Notes under the pieces: model-generated
What the model saw: only the letters and a program-made list of their open reading frames with translations
Told to the model about the DNA's origin: nothing
Databases searched by the model: none
Made by a program: the position numbers and the translations under genes
Part shown: positions 17,322-25,885 of the stretch, one piece after another
Position numbering within the stretch: the stretch's first letter is position 1
Layout of the letters: each line of letters starts with the position of its first letter
Assembly: GCF_002153425.1 (NCBI RefSeq)
Contig: NZ_KZ119600.1
Coordinates: forward strand, 3,027,920 to 3,091,919
Reading direction: 5' to 3'
Origin: Litchfieldia alkalitelluris
Lineage (GTDB): Bacteria; Bacillota; Bacilli; Bacillales; Salisediminibacteriaceae
Length of the DNA stretch: 64,000 bases

Positions 17322-17675
17322 TTAATACTCATCTTTAAACTTTTTTCTTGCATATACACGATGGATGATTGCGTTAATGAGAAATACTAATGTAATAACA
17401 GCAAAATATGCGTTCCATGATATGACATAATAAAAACTATAGTTTCTTAAGTTTTCAATATGTAAATTAGACGGATCCACAAATGGAAGAATTAATTGAT
17501 AAATCCCAGTTGCAATTAGAAAGCTAAAAAGTACTTGACCAATTATATAAAAAGTCCCAATCCATTTTTTCATTCTGAACCGATCAATGATGATATAAAA
17601 TAAATATCCAACACTAGCCATAATTAATAATATTAAAAAGACTAATGATATAATTAAAGTAGCTTCATTAATCAA
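17322..17675 (-). CDS. Uncharacterised membrane protein, 117 aa
   Basis: Three hydrophobic helices are evident (about residues 6-29, 40-63 and 84-106), separated by short charged loops and ending in a basic tail ('YARKKFKDEY'). No family is recognised. It has its own terminator and is not obviously in an operon with doxX upstream. Confidence 0.65.
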   Translation of the reverse strand: MINEATLIISLVFLILLIMASVGYLFYIIIDRFRMKKWIGTFYIIGQVLFSFLIATGIYQLILPFVDPSNLHIENLRNYSFYYVISWNAYFAVITLVFLINAIIHRVYARKKFKDEY

Positions 17676-17847
17676 ATGTAATCCTCCCTTCTTAATTCTT
17701 CACCCCATGATAAAAACAATTATTTCCATTACAAGTCTATTATATTATATCTGAATACTTGTTGAAATAACTTATTTAAATATAACTTTCTGTTCTTTCT
17801 ATAGCACAAACAATAAGATATCTCATTTAAAGGGATAAAAAAAGTGT

Positions 17848-17874
17848 CCCGATTATGGAACACTCTTTGTCTAT
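17848..17874 (-). terminator. Terminator of the DoxX gene
   Basis: AAAGTGTCCC and GGAACACTCTTT can pair around a short loop immediately after the doxX stop, with an A/T run outside. The stem is imperfect. Confidence 0.5.
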
Positions 17875-17881
17875 TAATAAA

Positions 17882-18388
17882 TTATGCTGCAGTAGTTTCA
17901 GCAGTATCTACTGTTTTAGCCTTGAAGATCTTCGCACGAAGGTAAGGAATGACGTAGTAATCTCCACCAATACGTCCTGCATTATATCCTGCTGCTAAGA
18001 TGAAGATAGTTAATAAAATCATCCAAGGATTAGAAGATACTGTTCCAGCAAACATGAATGCAAAGTTCATCATAATTCCAAAGAATGCTGCAGCTGTTGT
18101 TAAGACACCTACTAATAATCCAAGGCCAACTAATAGCTCTCCCCAAGCGACCATAAAGCTAAATACGCCTGCGTTTGGTAATGCGAATGTTTCAATAAAA
18201 GCATGATATGTTGGATATTGACCTGCAACTGCTTCGTTTGCAACGACGCCATGTAAATAACCTTCTGCACTAAATCCTCCTGTTACTTTCCCCCAACCTG
18301 CTGTCATCCAAGACCATCCAAGATACACACGTAAGATTGTTAAAATACCCGCAGCGATTTTGTTATTTCTTAAAAATTCCATAAACAT
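17882..18388 (-). CDS. DoxX family membrane protein, 168 aa
   Basis: Four hydrophobic helices and the DoxX patterns 'RVYLGWSWMTAGWGKV' near the start and 'FSFMVAWGELLVGLGLLVGVLTTAAAFFG' (about 77-106) are present. DoxX proteins are poorly defined quinone-linked or redox-stress membrane proteins, and in Bacillus several are induced by thiol or quinone stress. The gene is divergent from the MFS exporter, with several palindromes between them. Confidence 0.82.
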   Translation of the reverse strand: MFMEFLRNNKIAAGILTILRVYLGWSWMTAGWGKVTGGFSAEGYLHGVVANEAVAGQYPTYHAFIETFALPNAGVFSFMVAWGELLVGLGLLVGVLTTAAAFFGIMMNFAFMFAGTVSSNPWMILLTIFILAAGYNAGRIGGDYYVIPYLRAKIFKAKTVDTAETTAA

Positions 18389-18732
18389 AATTAATTCCTC
18401 CTAAAATAATTTATAATTTCAATGTCAAAGGCAACAACGATAATGAAATAAACTTTCTTTTGAGTAACAACCCATTTTTCAAAACATATTTGTTATTTAG
18501 TGATCACTAACTCTCTCTTACACTTACAGTATATAATGAAAATAAGCCATTGGAGCGGTTCACCTGTGAACATATCGTTGCAAATCAGTGACGAAAACGT
18601 GACAAAAATCACACCTTGAATTTTAGTACTTTTCTTCTTCGTTGACAGATGTAAAATTTCTTGTTTAAGATAGATAGGGATATTTCTATTCCCGAAATAT
18701 TTTCCTCTAATTAAATGAAAGAAGGTTTACGC
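18389..18732. promoter_or_regulatory. Divergent promoter region with three symmetric sites
   Basis: The 344-base gap between doxX and the MFS gene holds TTAGTGATCACTAA (18497-18510, perfect palindrome), GTTCACCTGTGAAC (18558-18571, 6-bp arms) and the Fnr-type box CGTGACAAAAATCACA (18598-18613). A sigma-A promoter for the MFS gene is visible: TTGACA (18642-18647), 18 bases, TAAGAT (18666-18671). The Fnr-type box is then centred about 71 bases upstream of the expected start. Confidence 0.6.
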
Positions 18733-20118
18733 ATGGATACAACAAATCAAGAGATAAATGCCTCCCAAAAGAATAAGTTAACCCTTCTTCTTTGCATCAT
18801 TTTAACTTTTACAGTCATGAATGGAACAATGTTTAATGTGGCCATTCCTGATATTGCAGAGGAGTTCCAACTTCTTCCGTCACAGGTGAGCTGGGTAATG
18901 ACAGGGTATATATTAGTATTTGCCATTGGATCATTAATGTATGGGAAACTAGCTGATATTTATCCAATTAAGACACTTCTAACAATAGGAATTATATTGT
19001 TTGCCAGTGGAGCCACACTTGGATTTATTTCTCCAAACTATTCCACATTACTTGCAGCAAGAATATTACAGGCAATGGGAGGAGCAACCATCCCAGCATT
19101 ATCCTTTATCATACCAGCTCGTTTCATGCCTAATGAGCGTGGGAGAGTTTTTGGAATTGTAGCTTCTACGGTTGCGTTTGCTTCAGGAGTAGGGCCTATT
19201 GCTGGTGGTTTAGTCGGAGGAGCCTTTAATTGGAGATTTTTGTTTATCTTTTCCATGATTTCCATTATTGCAATTCCGTTTCTAAGAAAATGGCTTCCAG
19301 ATGAAGAGATTCGCCCTGGAAAAGTGGATATTATTGGAGCTATTATCATTGCTATTGCTATTTCCAGTACACTTATGTTTATTACAACACTAAGCATAAT
19401 TCCTTTAGTTGTAGCCATTCTTTCCTTTGGATTATATACGTGGAGAGCCTTCACACATGATCAACCTTTTATTCAACCTGATATGTTGAAAAACAAGTAT
19501 TACTCTACCACTATTCTGACTAGTTTTCTCGGTACAGTATGTATGTTTGGAATGATATTTGTTATACCAATCATGGCAAGGGATCTCTATTCACTGAGCA
19601 CCGTTCAGATAGGCTTTCTGCTTTTCCCAGGTGCCATGGCAGCAGGGATCATTGGTCAATACGGTGGCAAACTTATTGATAAACACGGGAGTTATCCAAT
19701 TTTGCGGGTAGCATTTTTGTTAGTAATCATAGGAAGCTTCCTTATTTCAACATTTATCGGTTTACCAGCTTGGGTAATTGCAGCATCAATTTTAATTCAA
19801 TATATGGCTTTTCCATTAATTCAAAGCTCTACAGCGAACCTACTTACTGTCATTATTCCAAAAGAAAGAACTGGAGTTGGCATCGGTTTATTCAATTTAG
19901 TAAACTTCCTTGCAGGTGCTATAGCTAGTGCAATATTTGGTTCCATTTTAGACTTAGAGAATACTTCCATACAGCTAAACCCACTTGGTCAGAATGGGCC
20001 AAATATCATTTATTCAAACTTGTTTATTGGGTTAACTGTGTTATCAGTCATTGCTGTAACCATATTTTCATTAGTCTATAAAAACAACAAAGAAGTAAAA
20101 GCAGCTAGAAATAATTAA
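18733..20118 (+). CDS. MFS drug exporter, DHA2-like, 461 aa
   Basis: Fourteen-helix MFS transporter pattern: 'MNGTMFNVAIPDIAEEFQLLPSQVSWVMTGYILVFAIGSLMYGKLADIYP' (helix 1, motif D and motif A region) and 'PIAGGLVGGAFNWRFLF' (motif C). It should export hydrophobic compounds using the proton gradient; the substrate is unknown. The ATG at 18733 is preferred because GAAGG lies 7 bases upstream; the ATG at 18715 has no ribosome-binding site. It is possibly controlled by the Fnr-type box upstream. Confidence 0.85.
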   Translation: MDTTNQEINASQKNKLTLLLCIILTFTVMNGTMFNVAIPDIAEEFQLLPSQVSWVMTGYILVFAIGSLMYGKLADIYPIKTLLTIGIILFASGATLGFISPNYSTLLAARILQAMGGATIPALSFIIPARFMPNERGRVFGIVASTVAFASGVGPIAGGLVGGAFNWRFLFIFSMISIIAIPFLRKWLPDEEIRPGKVDIIGAIIIAIAISSTLMFITTLSIIPLVVAILSFGLYTWRAFTHDQPFIQPDMLKNKYYSTTILTSFLGTVCMFGMIFVIPIMARDLYSLSTVQIGFLLFPGAMAAGIIGQYGGKLIDKHGSYPILRVAFLLVIIGSFLISTFIGLPAWVIAASILIQYMAFPLIQSSTANLLTVIIPKERTGVGIGLFNLVNFLAGAIASAIFGSILDLENTSIQLNPLGQNGPNIIYSNLFIGLTVLSVIAVTIFSLVYKNNKEVKAARNN

Positions 20119-20151
20119 CTAAAACGAATGTTTATTTAAGATCCTAATAAG

Positions 20152-20185
20152 AAAAGCCGGGCATTAAACCGCCCGGCTTTTGTTG
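20152..20185 (+). terminator. Strong terminator of the MFS gene
   Basis: AAAAGCCGGGC and GCCCGGCTTTT form an 11-bp perfect stem with an 8-base loop, followed by TGTTGTTCTT. Confidence 0.85.
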
Positions 20186-20244
20186 TTCTTGGTCCTGATC
20201 ATAACCTATAAAGATAACGGGCTCTTGAAACTCTTACCGTATTT

Positions 20245-20893
20245 ACTCAAATTGCTTCGCCTAGTCAGTTCAGTCTCCATTTTGAAAAAAATGAAGACTC
20301 AAATTGCTTCGCCTCCTCATTTCAGTCCCCATTTTGAAAAAATGAAGACTCAAATCGCTTCCCTTCCTCATTTCAGTCTCCATTTTGAGAAAATGAAGAC
20401 TCAAATTGCTTCGTCTCCACATTTCAGTCTCCATTTTGAGAAAATGAAGACTCAAATCGCTTTGCTTCCTCATTTCAGTCCCCATTCTGAAAAAATGAAG
20501 ACTCAAATCGCTTCGCTACTCCAGTTCAATCTTCATTTTGAGAAAATGAAGACTCAAATTGCTTCGCTACTCCAGTTCAGTCTTCATTCTGAGAAAATGA
20601 AGACTCAAATCGCTTCCCTTCCTCAGTTCAGTCTTCATTTTGAGAAAATGAAGACTCAAATTGCTTCGCCTCCACATTTCAGTCTCCATTTTGAGAAAAT
20701 GAAGACTCAAATCGCTTTGCTTCCTCATTTCAGTCCCCATTCTGAAAAAATGAAGACTCAAATCGCTTCGCTACTCCAGTTCATTCTTCATTTTGAGAAA
20801 ATGAAGACTCAAATCGCTTTGCTTCCTCATTTCAGTCCCCATTCTGAAAAAATGAAGACTCAAATCGCTTCGCTACTCCAGTTCATTCTTGAA
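20245..20893. repeat. Tandem 51-bp minisatellite, about 12.7 units
   Basis: Units begin ATGAAGACTCAAAT at 20291, 20342, 20393 and every 51 bases on; the first partial unit starts at 20245 and the last is cut near 20893. Because 51 is a multiple of three, several frames stay open across the array, producing a long artefactual frame without a ribosome-binding site. Within each unit AATGAAGACTCAAAT is nearly repeated in inverse as the complement of ATTTCAGTCCCCATT, so each unit can fold. The array ends inside the 3' end of the DUF2294 gene. Confidence 0.9.
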
Positions 20894-21239
20894 AAGGGTC
20901 CGATAACCTGAATACAATTATTCTTTCTCCTGTACTTGTACTTAGATCTGTATGAAAACATTTTACCTTATATCCCGTAATGGAATGTATTAATTTATTT
21001 AGATTTGAAACATCCGTCTCAACCAAATCACACCGTGTCTTTTTTACTGTAGATTTACCTTCTTTCGTCTGGCATAGGGCATATTCAGCAGGAGTTAATA
21101 CTCCTTGAAGCGTCACAATAATCATGTCCCTTAAAATATCTGTTTTAACTGAAACAGATCCCCTTCCAAGATAATCCTTTTCCCACTGTGTTAGGGCTTT
21201 ACTTATTTCAGCTTCTATTGATCCTTTAGTCCGTTTCAT
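20883..21239 (-). CDS. DUF2294 domain protein, 118 aa
   Basis: The sequence ('EAEISKALTQWEKDYLGRGSVSVKTDILRDMIIVTLQGVLTPAE') matches the DUF2294 family, small alpha/beta proteins found near formate dehydrogenase and anion-transport genes in Bacillaceae. The function is unknown. ATG at 21239 is chosen since GGAGGGG lies 6 bases upstream. The last residues (QE) and the stop codon fall at the edge of the 51-bp repeat array, so the native C-terminus may have been replaced by repeat sequence. Confidence 0.78.
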   Translation of the reverse strand: MKRTKGSIEAEISKALTQWEKDYLGRGSVSVKTDILRDMIIVTLQGVLTPAEYALCQTKEGKSTVKKTRCDLVETDVSNLNKLIHSITGYKVKCFHTDLSTSTGERIIVFRLSDPFQE

Positions 21240-21352
21240 CCTATGCCCCTCCAATTTAAATACGTACCACTTTAAGGTTTTGGATACTGCTATGAAAAAA
21301 TTCTATCGACAATTAATATAGAAGTCAACGTAGGATCATATTTTCACTGTTA

Positions 21353-22564
21353 TTATGCAGATTGTTCTTTTGGTACAATATATACTGTCTCTTCCTTTTT
21401 AGCTATAGGGGTTGATATTAACTTAGCCAAAATCATTGCAATAAAGCATAGTAATGACGAAATAATAAACGCTTGAGTAAACGAAATAAAGTTAATAATA
21501 AAAGGCCCTACAAAAGCTGATATTCCATACGCCTGATAAAGCAGACTATAGTTACCACCAATATTTCTAGTCCCATAAAAATCTGCTGTAACTGAAGGAA
21601 AGAGTGCGAGAAAGCCACCGAAACAAAAGCCGATAATCGATACTATAGTGATAAATAGTAGGTAATTTATCGATCCAAACGCCATATAAAGCATAACCAA
21701 TCCAGTTAAACCATAGATCACCATCAACGTATTCATTCTTCCAATCCGATCTGATACTTTCCCTAATACAATTCGCCCACCTGCATTAAATAATGCAATT
21801 ACAGTTACTGCATTTGCTGCTTTTGTCATATCTAATTTTGCAATCTCTACACCAATATCCACTGCGTAGCTTATCACTAATAACCCCGTCATTGATCCGA
21901 ATAAGAACATGATCCATAATAAATAAAATTGATAACTTGCCAACATTTCTCTTGTTGAATATTGCTTTGGTTTTATAAAATCACCGTTTTCCTCCAGTTG
22001 ATTTTCTTCGGTTACAGGTGGGTTCTTCAAAAGCTGCGCCCCCGCAACTACAAATAATAAGTATATTAAGCCGACCCAGAAAAAGGACGAGGAAACACCT
22101 ACACCTTCAATCAATCTAGTAATGATGGGCTGAAATATTAAGCCTCCTAGACCAAAACCCGCCACTGCAATTCCACTAATTAACCCTCTCTTATCTGGGA
22201 ACCATTTCACACAGGCTGACAATGGACATACATAAGCCATACCTATTCCTATTCCACCGACAACTCCATAATATAAGTACAATTCAATTATGGTTGTTGC
22301 TTGACTTGCTAACATTAATCCAATTCCTAAGAACACACCACCGAGAGTAGCTACCAACCTTGGACCAATCCTATCCTGTAACCTACCTGCAAATATTGTT
22401 ATAAATGCAAAGACAGCAATTGTAATGGAAAAAGTAATGACAACTTCTTCCCTTAGCCATCCAAAGGCCTCCATTAATGGTTGATTGAACAAGCTCCAAG
22501 CATATACTGCCCCAAGATTTATTTGAATAATTACTGCACCAAGTACGACAAACCAACGATTCAT
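21353..22564 (-). CDS. OFA-family MFS transporter (oxalate/formate or lactate type), 403 aa
   Basis: Twelve hydrophobic helices with the OFA-type N-terminus 'VLGAVIIQINLGAVYAWSLFNQPL' and the loop 'GRLQDRIGPR' (MFS motif A). The second-half motif is 'GKVSDRIGRMNTL'. Family members exchange oxalate/formate or take up lactate or related monocarboxylates. The neighbouring DUF2294 gene supports a formate- or monocarboxylate-linked role, but this is inference. Confidence 0.85.
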   Translation of the reverse strand: MNRWFVVLGAVIIQINLGAVYAWSLFNQPLMEAFGWLREEVVITFSITIAVFAFITIFAGRLQDRIGPRLVATLGGVFLGIGLMLASQATTIIELYLYYGVVGGIGIGMAYVCPLSACVKWFPDKRGLISGIAVAGFGLGGLIFQPIITRLIEGVGVSSSFFWVGLIYLLFVVAGAQLLKNPPVTEENQLEENGDFIKPKQYSTREMLASYQFYLLWIMFLFGSMTGLLVISYAVDIGVEIAKLDMTKAANAVTVIALFNAGGRIVLGKVSDRIGRMNTLMVIYGLTGLVMLYMAFGSINYLLFITIVSIIGFCFGGFLALFPSVTADFYGTRNIGGNYSLLYQAYGISAFVGPFIINFISFTQAFIISSLLCFIAMILAKLISTPIAKKEETVYIVPKEQSA

Positions 22565-22588
22565 TCCCTTCTACCCCCATCTCCATAA

Positions 22589-22624
22589 AAAAAGACCGAC
22601 GCAGATTAAATAATCACGTCGGTC
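22589..22624 (-). terminator. Hairpin upstream of the OFA transporter
   Basis: AGACCGACG and CGTCGGTCT form a 9-bp perfect stem with U-rich tails in both directions (strongest leftward). It separates the 85-aa gene's transcript from the transporter gene. Confidence 0.7.
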
Positions 22625-22819
22625 TCTTATTTACTCACAAAAATGTGTTTAAATGAAGCAACCATTTCATATATTTGAAGATTAAAATAGAACATACTTA
22701 GTAAAAATGAGTTCCTCCAACCCCTGTTAATAACATTGGTGAAAGCTCTCCATACTATTTTTTAAATTATAATCGACTTAAAACGATACTGTCAACTAGG
22801 CATTTAGTATTTTACAACA

Positions 22820-23077
22820 CTAAATAATCTCATCGACGTAATGTCCTTTTCCTGATAACTTGTTTTCATATATTCTTCCTAGTTGCATTTCCTTCATTTT
22901 ATTTACTTGTTCAAATTCTAATTCCAAATTCCCTTTCGAATTTGGAAGCCCTTTTAATGAATCATTAAAAACAATGGGGTGCAATGGTGGTGTAGAAAAG
23001 CTTTTTTTGTTTTCTAAATGATGTCTATATCCATAAATCATCGTCTGCTCATCTCTAACTGGTGGAATGTAACCCAT
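22820..23077 (-). CDS. Uncharacterised small protein, 85 aa
   Basis: The ATG has GGAGGGAC 4 bases upstream, and the frame is clean. The N-terminus 'MGYIPPVRDEQTMIYGYRHHLENKK' is rich in tyrosine and charged residues; the rest is hydrophilic with a short helix-forming segment 'FEQVNKMKEMQLGRIYENKL'. There is no membrane segment. It is next to a basic Cys/Gly micro-protein and the ligase cluster; a spore role is possible but unproven. Confidence 0.65.
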   Translation of the reverse strand: MGYIPPVRDEQTMIYGYRHHLENKKSFSTPPLHPIVFNDSLKGLPNSKGNLELEFEQVNKMKEMQLGRIYENKLSGKGHYVDEII

Positions 23078-23186
23078 ATAAGTCCCTCCATTCTACAAGA
23101 AAAGACAGAATTTTTAAAATATTGACCTCATTATAATTATATCCTAATTTCATTATGAAATAAATCATATTTAACTATTATTGTGC

Positions 23187-23312
23187 TTACCGATTTTTTA
23201 TTCTTTTCCTTCCTCCACATCCGCAACCACCGGTTTTTTTCACATGACCTCCATCGCTTTTTCTTACACGTCGTTTAACTGGTACATATACTTTCGGACT
23301 TCTTTTTTTCAT
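23187..23312 (-). CDS. Basic Gly/Cys micro-protein, 41 aa
   Basis: The product MKKRSPKVYVPVKRRVRKSD... ends with 'KKTGGCGCGGRKRIKNR'. It is very basic (about 40% K/R) with a CGC motif. GGGGGAGG lies 9 bases before the ATG, a strong sign of translation. Similar small basic proteins occur in spore coats and nucleoid-binding sets. It lies just upstream of the ligase cluster in map order but downstream in transcription (same strand as ddl). Confidence 0.65.
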   Translation of the reverse strand: MKKRSPKVYVPVKRRVRKSDGGHVKKTGGCGCGGRKRIKNR

Positions 23313-23375
23313 TAGACTAAACCTCCCCCATTTCTGTGCTATATAACAATATATGAGCAATGTAAATGATTGGCA

Positions 23376-24458
23376 CTAAACAGAATGCCTACTTGCTCCC
23401 CTCTCAATTGCTAACCTAATTAAATCATCTATAAGATCCTTATAACATCTTCCACTAGCCTCCCATAGTTTTGGATACATACTTTGCTTTGTAAATCCTG
23501 GTAGGGTGTTTATTTCATTTATGATTAAATCGTTATCTTTTGTTAAGAAAAAGTCTATCCTTGCCAATCCTTCACACTGTATAGCCTCAAATGCTTTTAT
23601 TGCTGTCAGCTTCATTTTTTTAACTACCGTATCCTCTAGTACTGCTGGAACAATTAATTGGCTGTCTTTTTCATCTATATATTTAGCTTCATAAGAATAA
23701 AATGAAGAATTGGTCATTACTTCACCAGGTAAAGAAGAGATTGGATAATTATTTCCTAACACTGCACATTCAATTTCTCGTCCATCTATTGCTTCCTCTA
23801 CAATAATTTTATTGTCATAACTAAACGCTGCCTCAATTCCTAGATGAAACTCGTCTTCAGATTCAACTTTGCTAACACCTACAGAAGATCCTTGATTGGC
23901 TGGTTTTATAAACACTGGTAATCCTAATTGTTTTTTTATTTTCTTAAAATGGATATTATTTTCCTCATTCTTTGTAAAGGTAGTATAATTGGCTACTTTT
24001 AACCCTGCATGCAGTAATATTCGTTTTGTAAAATCTTTATCCATACATATTGCTGAGGCCAATACAGAGGAACCTACAAAGGGCATGTTGGTTATACGGA
24101 ATAGTCCTTGCATACTCCCATCTTCTCCTCTCCCTCCATGAAGTAGAGGAAATATAACATCAATCTTTCCCAGAACCTTTCCACTAGGCAACTCTATAAA
24201 TGGATAAATATGATTGCCTGGAATTAATGCAATCCTCTTGTCCGATTTTACTAACTCGATTGAATTTGGGTCATGGCTATTTTTTATACATGAATCCAAA
24301 TTATCATAAAGGTACCATTTCCCTTCTTTATCAACACCAATTAAAACAACGTCGTATTTTCTTTTATCAATAGAATGAACAATACTCTTCACTGATTGCA
24401 AGGAAACTTGATGTTCTGTTGAGTTCCCCCCAAAGAGTATAGCCACTTTTTTCTTCAA
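23376..24458 (-). CDS. ddl: D-alanine--D-alanine ligase (Ddl family), 360 aa
   Basis: This is a complete ATP-grasp ligase: 'LFGGNSTEHQVSL' (substrate loop), 'LLHGGRGEDGSMQGLF', 'PANQGSSVGVSKV' (serine of the catalytic triad), 'YSYEAKYID' (tyrosine typical of D-Ala specificity), and the metal-binding 'EINTLPGFT'. The expected reaction joins two D-alanines with ATP through an acyl-phosphate. A TTG start at 24458 is chosen because AGGAGGTG lies 7 bases upstream; a GTG at 24467 is inside that site. It follows a truncated MurF-like gene, mimicking the normal ddl-murF pair but next to spore-type ATP-grasp genes, so it may be a specialised paralogue. Confidence 0.9.
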   Translation of the reverse strand: MKKKVAILFGGNSTEHQVSLQSVKSIVHSIDKRKYDVVLIGVDKEGKWYLYDNLDSCIKNSHDPNSIELVKSDKRIALIPGNHIYPFIELPSGKVLGKIDVIFPLLHGGRGEDGSMQGLFRITNMPFVGSSVLASAICMDKDFTKRILLHAGLKVANYTTFTKNEENNIHFKKIKKQLGLPVFIKPANQGSSVGVSKVESEDEFHLGIEAAFSYDNKIIVEEAIDGREIECAVLGNNYPISSLPGEVMTNSSFYSYEAKYIDEKDSQLIVPAVLEDTVVKKMKLTAIKAFEAIQCEGLARIDFFLTKDNDLIINEINTLPGFTKQSMYPKLWEASGRCYKDLIDDLIRLAIERGASRHSV

Positions 24459-24525
24459 AAAAAACACCTCCTGAAATACAACATTACAGTTACAGTAGAT
24501 TTTCTGAGCATGTCTTCATAATGAC

Positions 24526-25644
24526 TCATTTTCTTTTTTGATTACGGAGACTATAATTTGCAATATATTCAGATGTTTCTTTCATATACATGCGATGAGA
24601 TCCTTTCACTAAGATGACTATATTTGGTGTAATATGATATTTTAACAATCGGTGTAATGAAGAACGGTTTTTAAATGAATGGATATTCCTTCTAGGAAAA
24701 CCAGATGCAATTGCTCCCTTTTTTATCCCTTCTGCTTTTTCACCTAATGTAAATATCCTATGAACGCCTTTATTTGCTAAATATTTACCGACTTCAGAAT
24801 GTCCTTTCTTAGTGTAGCTTCCTAGCTCAAGCATGCTTCCTATTACTGCAATTTTTTGCTTTCCTATACCTAGGTTTACGAGTACATCAGTTGCCGCTTT
24901 TACTGATTGTGGATTTGCGTTAAAAGTATCATCTATTAATGTAGAATTTTCTGGTAGATTAATGACTCTCAACCTACGACTCGGAGGTTTAAAATTTTTT
25001 AAACCTCTTCTAATTTCATGTGGAGAAAAACCTAGCTTTCGGGCTATTGCAACTGCAAATAATGCATTAATTACATTGTGTTCACCAAATGTGGGAATAA
25101 AAAAACTTTCTAATCTATTATTCAAGTAGACTTGAAAACTCATACCATTTCTCTCATATTTAATATTTCTTCCTTGATAATGTGCTTTATTTTTTATTCC
25201 GACTGTAACAAGATAACCTTTAAATAAGTGAGTTGTTAATAATTTTGAATTTGGATCATCGTTATTTAAAAGCAATATTCCCTTTGGATTCATATATTTA
25301 ATCATCGCAGATTTTTTTTTAGCTGTTGCACTTATACTATTTCCAAGCCTCCCATAATGAGCAGTACCTACGTTAGTAATCACTCCAATTGTTGGCTTTA
25401 TATGATTAAAGTGATATTTGCCGGCAGCCCTGCCTAAACCCATCTCTAAAATAACTGCTTTATGATATGGTCTAATTTTATTGACCATCTCCTTTGTATG
25501 CTTAGGCAGATTCCTATTTCCTGGTGTTTTCATTATTTTAGTCCACTTCGTTTTGAGAATAGAATTGATAAACGCTGTGGTAGTAGATTTCCCAGCGCTC
25601 CCCGTCACTCCGATGACAGGAATTCTCTGTTTATTCCTTGCCAT
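24526..25644 (-). CDS. MurF-like Mur ligase lacking the N-terminal UDP-binding domain, 372 aa
   Basis: The protein begins almost directly with the P-loop 'IGVTGSAGKSTTT' (residues 11-23). It contains the MurF central and C-terminal domains: 'VITNVGTAHYGRLG' (about 88-101), 'GEHNVINALFAVAIARKLG' (about 186-204), 'IDDTFNANPQSV' (about 236-247) and 'IGSMLELGSYTKKGHSEVG' (about 267-285). Ordinary MurF has about 80 further N-terminal residues that bind the UDP-MurNAc moiety and is about 450 residues long. AGGAGAGCTT precedes the start, so this is not a sequencing truncation. It probably ligates D-Ala-D-Ala or a similar peptide to a non-UDP acceptor. Confidence 0.85.
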   Translation of the reverse strand: MARNKQRIPVIGVTGSAGKSTTTAFINSILKTKWTKIMKTPGNRNLPKHTKEMVNKIRPYHKAVILEMGLGRAAGKYHFNHIKPTIGVITNVGTAHYGRLGNSISATAKKKSAMIKYMNPKGILLLNNDDPNSKLLTTHLFKGYLVTVGIKNKAHYQGRNIKYERNGMSFQVYLNNRLESFFIPTFGEHNVINALFAVAIARKLGFSPHEIRRGLKNFKPPSRRLRVINLPENSTLIDDTFNANPQSVKAATDVLVNLGIGKQKIAVIGSMLELGSYTKKGHSEVGKYLANKGVHRIFTLGEKAEGIKKGAIASGFPRRNIHSFKNRSSLHRLLKYHITPNIVILVKGSHRMYMKETSEYIANYSLRNQKRK

Positions 25645-25885
25645 AAGCTCTCCTCCTTATAAAACTTTCACTCCCATTTACGTGTATTTCATATTATTTT
25701 TGTAAGAAAAGCTTGTGCAACAAATTGCCTATTTTCTCCAAAAAAGGCTGATTACATATCTTTTTAATAGACATATGAATGAAAAAATACAATTGTTGCT
25801 TCTATTGTGAACAGTAATCCAAACGGAAGTATACTCGTCTTCATAGATTGGATAAACGAGTCGAAATTAGGAGGGCTATCATAAA
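25645..25885. promoter_or_regulatory. Divergent intergenic region of the ligase cluster
   Basis: This 241-base, AT-rich gap separates the leftward MurF-like/Ddl pair from the rightward ATP-grasp genes and must hold both promoters. I do not see an unambiguous sigma-A promoter pair. A sporulation sigma factor is plausible, but I cannot call its -35 and -10 securely. Confidence 0.35.

Noticed and set aside
20180-20911. Long open frame of 243 codons with 17-residue repeats
   Set aside because: It is produced by a 51-bp tandem DNA repeat, is open on both strands, and has no ribosome-binding site.
24459-24467. GTG start for the Ddl gene
   Set aside because: This GTG lies within the Shine-Dalgarno sequence that serves the TTG at 24458.
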